Positions 23,523 through 31,510 are shown, numbered from the stretch's first letter. The stretch is DNA of 64,000 bases from Levilactobacillus huananensis (GCF_003946145.1 NZ_RHOC01000002.1:62001-126000), one strand, 5' to 3'. Numbers and translations are program-made. Notes: a model not told the origin generated them from the sequence alone.

Positions 23523-24629
23523 ATGATGAAAAGCGCATTCAAAAAGTTACGGTTGAAGAATCATTTATTGACGGCGATTTCATATTTAATCCCAGTGGTT
23601 TGTGGTGCTGGGTTCATGATTGCCATTGGGATGGCATTCGGTGGGAGTTCCTCTGCTGACTTGACGAAGTCCTTCTCATTTTGGGATGCTTTGTCAACGA
23701 TGGGTGGTGCCGGCTTAGGCATCTTACCGATGATCATTTCTACCGGGATCGCCTTCTCAATCGCTGACAAGCCAGGGATTGCTCCAGGTCTAGTGATTGG
23801 TTTAGCTGCACAACAGATTGGTGCCGGATTTATCGGTGGGTTAATCGGTGGGTTTATTGCCGGTTGGTTAGTTTTAGCCATTTTAAAGTATGTCAAGTTA
23901 CCTACCTGGGCCAACGGGTTAATGCCAATGCTGATTGTGCCCTTCTTAGCGTCATTCATTGGCTGTCTGATTATGATTTACATTATCGGGGGACCAATTG
24001 GTTGGTTCACGACTTGGTTGACGCATTACTTAGGGACGTTAAACAACACGTCCAAGCTGTTCTATGGCTTAATGATTGGGGTCTTAGCCAGTGTTGATTA
24101 TGGTGGCCCAATTAACAAGACGGTTTTTGCCTTTGTCCTGACGATGCAAGCCTCCGGTGTTAACGAACCCATTACGGCGTTAATCCTGGTTAATATGGCA
24201 ACACCATTAGGCTTCACGGCTGCCTACTTCATTGGCAAGCTGTTCCGCAAGAATATTTACAATAAGGTTGAAGTTGAGACTATCAAGACTGCCTTTCCAA
24301 TGGGGATCTTCGAAATTGTTGAAGGGGTTCTGCCGATTGTCTTAAATGATATTGTTCGCTGTGTGGTTGCCACTGGTATCGGTGGTGCCGTCGGTGGGGC
24401 TATCTCAATGTACTTCAGTGCTAACAGTAAAGTGCCATTCGGTGGTTTGTTAGCTATTCCAACGATGACTAAGCCAATGGGCTTCATTATCGGATTAGTT
24501 GCGAACATCCTTGTCACTGGGACAGCACTGGCTCTTTTGAAGAAGCCAGTTCCCGTTGATGAAAAAGAAGAGGAAGAAGATACCAGTAGCGAAGCTGAAT
24601 TGAATATGGACGACATTCAGATTTCATAG
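23523..24629 (+). CDS. PTS EIIC, fructose family permease (cassette C)
   Basis: This 368-residue membrane protein has the Fru-EIIC features LLTAISYLIPVVCGAGFMIA, GFIGGLIGGFIAGW, a YGGPINKTVFAFVL substrate-loop motif and a EIVEGVLPIVLND segment, with about nine hydrophobic spans and a very acidic C-terminal tail (DEKEEEEDTSSEAELNMDD). The second motif replaces the TEGAIPF of cassette A by VEGVLPI, so substrate specificity probably differs between the two. AGAAGG precedes the ATG; ATG 23526 is an alternative. Confidence 0.92.
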   Translation: MMKSAFKKLRLKNHLLTAISYLIPVVCGAGFMIAIGMAFGGSSSADLTKSFSFWDALSTMGGAGLGILPMIISTGIAFSIADKPGIAPGLVIGLAAQQIGAGFIGGLIGGFIAGWLVLAILKYVKLPTWANGLMPMLIVPFLASFIGCLIMIYIIGGPIGWFTTWLTHYLGTLNNTSKLFYGLMIGVLASVDYGGPINKTVFAFVLTMQASGVNEPITALILVNMATPLGFTAAYFIGKLFRKNIYNKVEVETIKTAFPMGIFEIVEGVLPIVLNDIVRCVVATGIGGAVGGAISMYFSANSKVPFGGLLAIPTMTKPMGFIIGLVANILVTGTALALLKKPVPVDEKEEEEDTSSEAELNMDDIQIS

Positions 24630-24642
24630 GAGGGTAATTGAA

Positions 24643-25332
24643 TTGAACGTAAAGTTTGCACCATCATTGATGACGATGAATCTAAAGAATTTCAATGAAG
24701 AAATTAGTTTCTTGAGTGACAAGGTTGATTCCTTCCACGTGGACATTATGGACGGTAAGTTTGTGCCCAATCTGACGCTGTCACCTTGGTTTATCGAACA
24801 GGTTAGAACCGTTTCAGATACCCCTATTTCCGCACACTTAATGGTTGAAGACCCCGCCTTTTGGGTTGATGAACTCATTAAGGTTAATTGTGAAGTGATT
24901 TGCTTCCCAGCCGAACGGGCTAATGGGATCGCCTTCCGGATGATCGACAAGATTCACCGGGCTGGTTTAAAGGCCGGGGTCGTCTTGAATCCAGAAACTC
25001 AGATTTCTGAGATCCTGCCTTATATCGCTGATGTCGACAAAATCACCATTATGACAGTCGATCCTGGTTTTGCTGGCCAAAAGTTTGTGGCTTCTGCTTT
25101 GGAAAAGATTAAGCAACTTCGTCAGTTGCGGGCTGAAAATGGTTACGGCTACGAAATCGAAATGGATGGTTCCTCTAACCGGAAGTCCTTCAAGCGAATT
25201 CACGATGCCGATCCTGACATTTACATTATCGGTCGGAGCGGACTCTTTGGTTTGGAAGACAACATCGAAGATTCCTGGAACGAAATGACCAAGAACTTCT
25301 ACGATGCCACAGGTATTCCTGTTACGGAATAG
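24643..25332 (+). CDS. alsE: D-allulose-6-phosphate 3-epimerase-like (AlsE type)
   Basis: This 229-residue TIM barrel belongs to the ribulose-phosphate 3-epimerase superfamily and is closer to AlsE. It shares with E. coli AlsE the stretches FHVDIMDGKFVPNLTLSPWF, NGIAFRMIDKI, VLNPET, DKITIMTVDPGFAGQKF and YEIEMDGSSN, and the same length (231). Metal ligands (His/Asp in FHVDIMDG, HLMVED, IEMDGS) are present. AlsE converts allulose 6-phosphate to fructose 6-phosphate. The start is TTG 24643: AGGAGG (24628-24633) is 9 bp away and the conserved FAPSLM begins at once. It is the last gene of cassette C, which supports D-allulose or a similar ketohexose as substrate (inference). Confidence 0.85.
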   Translation: MNVKFAPSLMTMNLKNFNEEISFLSDKVDSFHVDIMDGKFVPNLTLSPWFIEQVRTVSDTPISAHLMVEDPAFWVDELIKVNCEVICFPAERANGIAFRMIDKIHRAGLKAGVVLNPETQISEILPYIADVDKITIMTVDPGFAGQKFVASALEKIKQLRQLRAENGYGYEIEMDGSSNRKSFKRIHDADPDIYIIGRSGLFGLEDNIEDSWNEMTKNFYDATGIPVTE

Positions 25333-25367
25333 AAGACACAGACATTGAGAGCATTGGGAAAATGAAA

Positions 25368-25410
25368 AGAGCTACTAGAACGGGTGTGACCCGTCTGGTA
25401 GCTCTCTTTG
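25368..25410 (+). terminator. Intrinsic terminator after cassette C
   Basis: AGAGCTAC.AGA.CGGGT pairs with ACCCG.CT.GTAGCTCT around a 3-nt loop, followed by CTTTGTTGTT. Confidence 0.9.
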
Positions 25411-25427
25411 TTGTTCAGAATTTTAAG

Positions 25428-25457
25428 GAAAAACCGACCACGACTGGTCTTTTTTTC
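25428..25457. terminator. Bidirectional terminator-like hairpin
   Basis: GACC (25436-25439) and GGTC (25446-25449), flanked by A-runs on one side and T7 on the other, can stop transcription from both sides. It serves the converging greA-like gene. Confidence 0.6.
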
Positions 25458-25471
25458 ATGGTATACTGGAT

Positions 25472-25960
25472 CTATTGTTCTGGTGGGTTAAGGCCGACTG
25501 TGAGTAGGATTACCTGATAAGAACCATTGGGGGCATGAACCGTGACGGTATCATTGGCTTGATGCCCCATGAGTGCTTTGCCCAGTGGTGAGATGCGGGT
25601 AATTTTACCCGCATCGAGATCGGCTTCAGCCGTGCCAACGAGTTGGTAGGTTTCCAGTGCTTCATCATCAACGAAGCGCAGGGTGACCCATTTTCCCAGC
25701 TCTACGGTGGGGTCCGCACTGGGAGTGACGACACGAGCGTACTGGAGTTGTTTGTTCAAAAAACGTAGGCGACTCTCCAGATGCCGTAGATCGCGTTTAG
25801 CGGCTGAGTAGTCTGCATTTTCAGAGAGGTCACCGTGAGCACGAGCCTCCGCTAAGGCCGCAATCTTAGTTGGCCGGTCCGCCTGTAAGGCGGCGATTTC
25901 GTCTTCGATGTGATGATAACCCGCTGCAGTGATGGGATTGAAGTCTCGTGAATCTGCCAT
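25472..25960 (-). CDS. GreA/GreB-family transcription elongation factor
   Basis: This 162-residue protein matches Gre factors, which enter the RNA polymerase secondary channel and stimulate cleavage of backtracked RNA. The coiled-coil tip carries the acidic motif HGDLSENADYSAAK, and the C-terminal FKBP-like domain has SPLGKALMGHQANDTVTV. ATG 25960 is chosen because GAGG is about 9 bp upstream and because homology starts there. Many lactobacilli have a second greA elsewhere, so this may be a paralogue. It forms a single-gene unit convergent with cassette C. Confidence 0.9.
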   Translation of the reverse strand: MADSRDFNPITAAGYHHIEDEIAALQADRPTKIAALAEARAHGDLSENADYSAAKRDLRHLESRLRFLNKQLQYARVVTPSADPTVELGKWVTLRFVDDEALETYQLVGTAEADLDAGKITRISPLGKALMGHQANDTVTVHAPNGSYQVILLTVGLNPPEQ

Positions 25961-26033
25961 AATAGAACACCTCATTACATACATTTAATTCTAGTCTATA
26001 ACAGTTTTACCGGAAAAGGAAAGGTGGATAGCT

Positions 26034-26459
26034 ATGAAAATTAAGGGATCATACTGGTTACGTCAAGCCGGGGTTGGCTTGGTCATCGTCCTCATCATTG
26101 CCCTTCTTGGGCATTTGAACTATGCCCAGTGGCGGCTGATGCCGGGTATCACCGGCGCTGACTGGTATTTTTTAGTTAGTTGGTTATGTTTTCCATTTGC
26201 CAAGTGGGTAATTTTAGAAGATAACCGTGACGTCAAGGCCCCGACGATTCGGCGTAAACGTAAACGCCGGCGTCAGTCAGCCGATGAGACGGCTTCGATC
26301 TATGAAAAGATGGGCAAGTCCCAGCGCGAACCGCGGTTGGCCGCAGCACCCAAGACCGCTTTGAAGTGGTACTGGCGGGGGGTAATCGACATTGTAGTTG
26401 CCTTCGTGGGTCCCTTAATCTTGGGTGGGTACGTGACTTATTCGCTACGACACAATTAA
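26034..26459 (+). CDS. Unknown membrane protein with basic cytoplasmic loop
   Basis: This 141-residue protein is not recognised. Hydrophobic spans lie at about residues 12-27 (GVGLVIVLIIALLG), 43-58 and 118-135. Between the second and third is a very basic stretch IRRKRKRRRQS, which by the positive-inside rule should be cytoplasmic. AAAGG and AGGTGG precede the ATG. Its promoter must overlap the divergent greA-like gene. No function can be given. Confidence 0.7.
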   Translation: MKIKGSYWLRQAGVGLVIVLIIALLGHLNYAQWRLMPGITGADWYFLVSWLCFPFAKWVILEDNRDVKAPTIRRKRKRRRQSADETASIYEKMGKSQREPRLAAAPKTALKWYWRGVIDIVVAFVGPLILGGYVTYSLRHN

Positions 26460-26534
26460 ATTGTGCTGATTTCGGGGGCATTAACGTGCAAATATTGACG
26501 TTTTTGCTATTTAACGGCTGATAAGTTAAGAACA

Positions 26535-26863
26535 TGGTAAAGTGATAACAGTTGGAAGGGGTCAGTTTTACGGAAACTGATTTCGCGAATCAATCAATTA
26601 AAGTATGCGTGATTAACACGATATTTGGGGGATATTGATTGGGTCGTATTTAAGATTATCTAATGACATGGCGGCTTGGTAGAACGCAATCTTTGTCAGA
26701 TGCTTAGGATGGCTAGTAACAAGACTTTCAGCAGTGACTGAAGAGTAAGTATATAGCAGTATCTGATGACTTAATTAGAACTTGGGGGAGTGCTAATTTG
26801 GCCAGCACCAAATTAAATAATCCATGCGGAATGGGGACCATCAGAGGGGATGGTTCCTTTTTT
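26535..26863 (+). ncRNA. Candidate structured RNA upstream of the LytTR operon
   Basis: An extended -10 box TGG-TAAAGT (26535-26543) predicts a transcript from about 26550, and an intrinsic terminator ends it at 26863 (GGGACCATC 26834-26842 with GATGGTTCC 26849-26857, then T6). The 310-nt interval holds no convincing gene. Inside are a perfect hairpin TCAGTTT/AAACTGA near the start, and the interleaved pairs 26790-26794 with 26804-26808 and 26795-26800 with 26809-26814, which form either alternative hairpins or an H-type pseudoknot. A 23-codon frame from TTG 26798 behind GGGGGAG runs through the terminator, probably by chance. It could be a trans-acting RNA or a leader. Confidence 0.45.
26834..26863 (+). 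terminator. Intrinsic terminator before the LytTR operon
   Basis: A 9-bp stem (one G-U) with a 6-nt loop is followed by TTTTTT; the response-regulator promoter begins 15 bp later. Confidence 0.85.
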
Positions 26864-26878
26864 GCATGAGTAAAACGA

Positions 26879-26907
26879 TTGCAAGTCATCGCGATTCAAT
26901 ATATATT
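26879..26907 (+). promoter_or_regulatory. Promoter of the LytTR two-component operon
   Basis: TTGCAA (26879-26884) and TATATT (26902-26907) with a 17-bp spacer form a good housekeeping promoter 45 bp before the ATG. Confidence 0.75.
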
Positions 26908-26951
26908 AGTGGGTGATAGATACAGTGCCGGTTTAGTTGAAAGGGTGTGAG

Positions 26952-27710
26952 ATGGTGTTAGCTGTGTATTTGTGTGAAGATAATCCGGAACAATTACAGC
27001 ACTACAGCGACGTGATTAAACGTTACATCATGATTAATGAGTATGACATGGTCGTTAATCTCGCCACGCCCAGCCCGCAGGAACTCTTAAACACACTGAA
27101 AGCGGATCCGCCGGCGTATGCCTTGTTCTTTCTTGATATTGAATTTCCTGCAGAGAAGACGAGTGGTCTGGAGACGGCGATTGCCATTAGAAAACTTCTA
27201 GGTTTTGCTGAAATTGTTTTTGTCACCACACATTCCGAAATGGCGCTACTTACCTTTGAACGGAAAGTAGAACCGATGGACTTTGTCGTCAAGGATTTGG
27301 GACGCACTCAGATTGACCAGAAGCTCCGTGAGAACATCGACTACGGTTATCAGCGCTACACGAATTATCTCGGAAATACCGAAAATCTCTTTAGTTATAG
27401 CATTGCTGGCCGAAGTTTTAGCTTACCCATGGGCGATGTGTACTTTGTGGCTACTGCGGAGACTCCCCACAAAGTGACCGTACACGCGGCCAATCAGTTA
27501 GTGGAGTTTCCAGGATTTCTAAAGGACATTGCTGACCAGTATCCGGATCTTTACCGAACTGACAAGAGTTTTCTGGTGAATCTCGACAATGTCAGTGGGA
27601 TTGATTCAGAGAACCGCCGATTGATTTTTCCTAATGGGGATGAGACAGACGTCGCGACTCGTCGCTTTCACGAGGTGAAAACGTTGGTACAGAAGCATTT
27701 AAAATCTTAA
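26952..27710 (+). CDS. LytTR-family response regulator
   Basis: This 252-residue protein has a receiver domain with acidic pocket E9-D10, phospho-acceptor D62 in FFLDIEF, the Thr of VFVTTHSE and the Lys of FVVKDL, followed by a C-terminal LytTR DNA-binding domain (about 140-250, with YRTDKSFLVNLDNV). This is the AgrA/PlnC type that controls quorum sensing or bacteriocin genes in lactic acid bacteria. ATG 26952 has AAAGGG about 6 bp upstream; the TTG at 26937 has no such site. Two kinase genes follow at once. No AgrD-like or double-glycine pheromone gene was found in the window, so the signal is unknown. Confidence 0.92.
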   Translation: MVLAVYLCEDNPEQLQHYSDVIKRYIMINEYDMVVNLATPSPQELLNTLKADPPAYALFFLDIEFPAEKTSGLETAIAIRKLLGFAEIVFVTTHSEMALLTFERKVEPMDFVVKDLGRTQIDQKLRENIDYGYQRYTNYLGNTENLFSYSIAGRSFSLPMGDVYFVATAETPHKVTVHAANQLVEFPGFLKDIADQYPDLYRTDKSFLVNLDNVSGIDSENRRLIFPNGDETDVATRRFHEVKTLVQKHLKS

Positions 27711-27722
27711 GAGGGTGCAGTG

Positions 27723-29051
27723 ATGGACGCCGTACTACAAGTCTTTGGACGTCAATTTTGGACAAATTTCGTGTTGGCAATGACCATGCAGTGGTTTCTC
27801 ACGACGTGGATCGGGCTTATCCGGCCCCAAAATTGGAAACTACCTCTGAAATGGGTAGGCTGGGCCCTGATCCCAGCCTTTATTGGGGAGCCGTGGAGTC
27901 TCTTTATTCCGCCGATCAGTGCCTTAGTCTATTTGATTCGGCACCGGCGACATTTGGCGTTGATTTTTGTCAATGCCACTATTGTGATCTTCTTAGTGGT
28001 GGTCTTGATTAACGATGTGGCCCGACAAGTAACGGTAGAGCTTTGGGGCCTAGGCGTTGCGGACGCGGCACCAACCATCGCGGGTCGGCTACTTTTTCAG
28101 CTGGTGATCTATACCCTGATCTCATTAGCCGTTTCAGGAATGCACATTCAGCCTGGGAACCTGACCAAATTAGCGTTGAGTCGTAAGGAACAGTGGACGG
28201 TTATGGCCATGCTAGCCAGCCTCACGGTGCTGGCGGAGATGTCGTCGCTCATCATTCACCACCTGAAAATTTCACATGCCATGCTGACGTTTTCCCTCAG
28301 CATTGAATTGGTGATGGTACTCCTGATCTCGGCGAGTCTCTTTGGCTTTCTTCAGAGTTTTTTCTCCCGGCAACGTATGCGGGCGAAGTATCAAAAAACG
28401 CTATTGCGGACGCGTTATGACCGGCGAATCTCCGATCAGGTCCAGGCCATTCGTCAGTTTAAGCAAACCTATCAGAAACAGATGCTTCAACTTGGAGATT
28501 ATTTGGATGCCGAGGATTATGACGGTCTGGCGGCATATTACGAGACTCTCAACAATCGCTGGCAAGCCACGAGTCACTTGGCCGGGCTGGAGGCAGATGG
28601 CCTTCAGCAACTCGGGGACCCTGCCTTAAAAAGTCTGTTGTTTCAGAAAATTCTGGCGGCTCAGAATCAAGGCCGAGACCTTCATCTGGAGATTCCAGAG
28701 GCCATCGTCAGTCTTCCTATGACCAGTATGGATTTGTTACGGATTGTGGGGATTCTATTGGATAACGCGATTGAAGCACCAGTTGTGGGCGATCGTTCCG
28801 ACATTCACTGTGCTTTTCTGGTGTACCCGAGTTCCTATGAAATCACGGTGGCTAATCCGGTCTCAACGACTAATCCGCCGAAGATTAACCATTTTCTGAA
28901 GGCCGGCTACACCACCAAGGGGAATGGCCACGGACAGGGGCTCAGCACCGTGAAGGAATTGATTGATCGAACCGAGAACGCTGCCCTACAGGTGGCCTTG
29001 AAACGCGGCATGTTGTACTTTACCGTGATTTTAACCAAGCCAGGGAGGTGA
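27723..29051 (+). CDS. HPK10-type sensor kinase lacking the phospho-acceptor His
   Basis: This 442-residue protein has six or so N-terminal membrane spans (to about residue 205) and a cytoplasmic HPK10 kinase part like AgrC/PlnB. The ATP-binding half is intact: N-box LLDNAIEA (N348) and G-box GNGHGQGLS (about 400-408). In the dimerisation helix, where HPK10 kinases have F-R-H-D-Y, this protein reads F-K-Q-T-Y: the phospho-acceptor His is Gln248. The helix is otherwise as expected, ending in LGDYLDAEDYDGLAAYYETL. It lies between the response regulator and a second kinase with the opposite defect. I infer that it can bind and use ATP but must phosphorylate another protein. Confidence 0.88.
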   Translation: MDAVLQVFGRQFWTNFVLAMTMQWFLTTWIGLIRPQNWKLPLKWVGWALIPAFIGEPWSLFIPPISALVYLIRHRRHLALIFVNATIVIFLVVVLINDVARQVTVELWGLGVADAAPTIAGRLLFQLVIYTLISLAVSGMHIQPGNLTKLALSRKEQWTVMAMLASLTVLAEMSSLIIHHLKISHAMLTFSLSIELVMVLLISASLFGFLQSFFSRQRMRAKYQKTLLRTRYDRRISDQVQAIRQFKQTYQKQMLQLGDYLDAEDYDGLAAYYETLNNRWQATSHLAGLEADGLQQLGDPALKSLLFQKILAAQNQGRDLHLEIPEAIVSLPMTSMDLLRIVGILLDNAIEAPVVGDRSDIHCAFLVYPSSYEITVANPVSTTNPPKINHFLKAGYTTKGNGHGQGLSTVKELIDRTENAALQVALKRGMLYFTVILTKPGR

Positions 29052-29055
29052 GCAC

Positions 29056-30378
29056 ATGATTACAGTGAGCATCTGGAGCTTTGCGGTCGCAGACTTCATG
29101 CTAATTTTTTGGTTTATCTATTTTCAATACTACTGGTTTCCAGAACTCCGGCAGAAACATTTTCTCACCTACTGTGCGGGGATGGCCGTTGGCTTTACCT
29201 TCCTGGATATCGTCAACCCTTTCACCGCGCGGAGTTCATTACTAGGGGCACTGGCGGTGGTGGTCATGCTAGTTATCGAGGTGGCCCTTCTCGGCAAGGA
29301 CAAACAGTGGCAGTATTTACCCGCCTTTATTGACGTGACCATTATGGCGTACCTCTTGACGGAATTCGTCGATATGGTGGTGTTGAATGGTATCATCTGG
29401 CTCACTAGCCTGAGTTTTGCGACCAGTTGGTGGGGGACGTTAACGGAAATGACGATCGATGCTGTCTTGTTTACCCTGCTGGCGATGGGGTTATGGTTGA
29501 CGCGAGCGCCAATGGAAAACCTCATTCAGGCCACATTGGGCCGGTCCATGGAGTATCTCTTCTTGATCTTTATGACCGGGATTGCGCTGGTGTACATTCT
29601 CTTCGAGTACTCCCTGCAAGAATTGGCCGATTCTGACCACTATCTGATCTTCTTGACGGGGGTGGCGGGGACACTACTGATTGGTCTCTCTTTAAGTACT
29701 TATATGTTGATGCTGACCCATTTACAAGAGGAACACACGCAGTTACAACGCCAACAACAGGAATTTCGTGAACAGTATACGCATGAGCTAAACCGGCAAA
29801 TGGCGGCTATTCGCAAGTTCAGCCACGACTACCAAAACATGTTGTTGGGATTAGGAGGTTATCTCGAGGATCAAGATTACGAGGGATTTCGGCAACTCTA
29901 TATCGACATTCGTTCGGGCTGGGAGACCAGTGATGCGGCGGAATTGACGATTGATGATCTGACCAATATTCCTGGTGATGGCTTGCGCTTCGACGTTTAC
30001 CATAACTATTTGGTGGCGCAGGAGGCCGGTGTTCAGCTGTTTATCAAGGTTCCAGAGCCGTTGACGGCGACCATTACGACCCTTAAACTGGTAGGGACGT
30101 TATTGAACCGGACACTGCCCCCACTGTTTGAAGGGGTGAAGCATCTGACGCCAGCCGTGGTGACACTGGACTTGGAAGAGACAGCACAAATGATTCGTTT
30201 CAAAGTAACCTTTCCTGTCCCGGATGATGCTCAAGTTGGCGGCCAGGCCCATGTTCAAAGCGCTCAGGCGGAGTTAGATTTGTCGCGTTTGCAGCGAGTT
30301 GTACCAACGAATGCGACGAGCACCTTGAAGCTAAAGCGGCATTGGGGACAATTGACGGTGGCCTTACCCAAAGGATAG
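29056..30378 (+). CDS. HPK10-type sensor protein with His but no ATP-binding motifs
   Basis: This 440-residue protein has about six N-terminal spans (to residue 220) and the dimerisation helix IRKFSHDYQNMLLGLGGYLED, in which H257 is the normal phospho-acceptor. The ATPase half is degenerate: where its neighbour has LLDNAIEA it reads LLNRTLPP, and no GxGxG box exists. It starts 5 bp after the preceding stop with GGGAGGTGAG upstream, so both are made together. The pair thus holds one working half each, which suggests an obligate heterodimer with phosphotransfer between chains (inference). Alternatively it is a binding-only receptor. Confidence 0.85.
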   Translation: MITVSIWSFAVADFMLIFWFIYFQYYWFPELRQKHFLTYCAGMAVGFTFLDIVNPFTARSSLLGALAVVVMLVIEVALLGKDKQWQYLPAFIDVTIMAYLLTEFVDMVVLNGIIWLTSLSFATSWWGTLTEMTIDAVLFTLLAMGLWLTRAPMENLIQATLGRSMEYLFLIFMTGIALVYILFEYSLQELADSDHYLIFLTGVAGTLLIGLSLSTYMLMLTHLQEEHTQLQRQQQEFREQYTHELNRQMAAIRKFSHDYQNMLLGLGGYLEDQDYEGFRQLYIDIRSGWETSDAAELTIDDLTNIPGDGLRFDVYHNYLVAQEAGVQLFIKVPEPLTATITTLKLVGTLLNRTLPPLFEGVKHLTPAVVTLDLEETAQMIRFKVTFPVPDDAQVGGQAHVQSAQAELDLSRLQRVVPTNATSTLKLKRHWGQLTVALPKG

Positions 30379-30464
30379 CCCAAGGCTTGAGCCATTCACA
30401 AAGTCGGGTCAACAGGTTGGTGGGTTTCACCAGAAAACAGTTATCGTTTCATTCCTGAAAACGC

Positions 30465-30492
30465 TTGCAATTATAGTCCCGTCTGCTATACT
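30465..30492 (+). promoter_or_regulatory. Strong promoter of the 30.5-kb RNA
   Basis: TTGCAA (30465-30470), a 16-bp spacer and TATACT (30487-30492) with TGC just before the -10. Confidence 0.75.
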
Positions 30493-30498
30493 TAATGA

Positions 30499-30769
30499 AT
30501 GTAATACCAATCAATCCTTCAGGGAAGTCGTAAAATGAGGAAGTTTTACGGATTCTCAACTTTGTGAAGTGGCCCTTACCGTCATGATGAGAGTTACTTT
30601 AATGGCTCGATTAGGTTCCCAACCTAATTGGGTAGAGTTGCTCAATAAAGATTACATATTGAGGTCTAGCAAGTCTGAGAGAACAGCGATTTCCTGACTA
30701 CAAACGGTGAAAACGTTGCGACTCAAAGCTACTAACTGGGAGCCGGAGCGTGGTTACTCCGGTTTTTTT
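30499..30769 (+). ncRNA. Candidate structured RNA between the LytTR operon and cytidine deaminase
   Basis: A strong promoter and an intrinsic terminator (CCGGAG 30743-30748 with CTCCGG 30757-30762, then T7) bracket about 270 nt with no gene. A hairpin CGTAAAA/TTTTACG lies near the 5' end. One ten-codon frame (MRKFYGFSTL) follows an AGGGAAG site and might be a leader peptide. It resembles the 26.5-kb element in size and layout, not clearly in sequence. It may be an independent RNA or a leader/attenuator for the deaminase 165 bp on. No known riboswitch motif was recognised. Confidence 0.45.
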
Positions 30770-30934
30770 GATCCCCAGCGAAAGGCAAAGCTAGGTGTTT
30801 TTAGTCCAGACGATCATTTTAATTGATGTGGACGTTTAGGTTGAGAGCCTGTGCGACGAAGGTGTCTTAGCGCTGACGGTCTATGGTGTTGTTAAGATTG
30901 CTAATGATGACTGAAGAAAGAACGGTGAGTGAAG

Positions 30935-31360
30935 ATGGCTATCTGGGAAGACCTGTATCAAGCTGCCAAGCCATACTATCATCCCACGGCGGTGAATGAG
31001 TTTATCTATACGCACAACGTGGTCTGTGCGCTACAAAGCAAATCCGGGAAAATCTATACTGGATACTGTGTCGAAGCATTGTCTGGCGTCTTGAACCTCT
31101 GTGCGGAACGGGTTGCCCTACTTCAAATGTATATGGATAGTGGTGAAACCGAGGTGCAGCGACTGATTGCCTTTCGAGATACGCCACCCAAAGGTAATGG
31201 CGGTATGCCTTGTGGCGCCTGTCGTGAGGCTTTCATGCAATATAACCAAGCCAATCAAGAGATGCAAATAATGGTGGATTATGCAAAACGAGAGACCTTA
31301 ACCCTGGGTGAGCTGATGCCTCATTGGTGGGGAACATCGGTAAAACCAGAATCAGATTAG
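30935..31360 (+). CDS. cdd: Cytidine deaminase-like protein
   Basis: This 141-residue protein has the zinc-deaminase signature: C-A-E in NLCAERVAL, with Glu as proton shuttle, and P-C-G-A-C in MPCGACREAF for the other zinc ligands. Size and motifs fit the tetrameric cytidine deaminases that turn cytidine to uridine in nucleoside salvage. Blasticidin-S-deaminase-like members have similar motifs, so the substrate is not certain. ATG 30935 is chosen as GGTGAG lies 7 bp upstream. It is a single-gene unit followed by a strong hairpin. Confidence 0.85.
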   Translation: MAIWEDLYQAAKPYYHPTAVNEFIYTHNVVCALQSKSGKIYTGYCVEALSGVLNLCAERVALLQMYMDSGETEVQRLIAFRDTPPKGNGGMPCGACREAFMQYNQANQEMQIMVDYAKRETLTLGELMPHWWGTSVKPESD

Positions 31361-31364
31361 ACCA

Positions 31365-31407
31365 AATAAGCGGGAAGTTTGCTGAATAGGCAAACTTCCC
31401 GCTTATT
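31365..31407 (+). terminator. Long hairpin after cytidine deaminase
   Basis: AATAAGCGGGAAGTTTGC and its exact complement flank a 7-nt loop. No T-run follows (AATGG), so it may protect the mRNA end as well as stop polymerase. Confidence 0.7.
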
Positions 31408-31510
31408 AATGGACGATGCTTGTGAATCCGGTAAAAACTATCCGGAGGAGGCCCTTAACAAGGGCACCCGGTGACGTCTAGAAAACCTTGTTATTTCTAA
31501 AGTAATAGAA

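Noticed and set aside
26798-26869. 23-codon TTG-started peptide as a pheromone
   Set aside because: It runs through the terminator stem and its T-run, has no leader (double-Gly) or AgrD features, so the frame is probably chance although a GGGGGAG site precedes it.
30499-30769. T-box or known riboswitch before cytidine deaminase
   Set aside because: No AGGGTGG-type T-box sequence or recognised riboswitch core is present.
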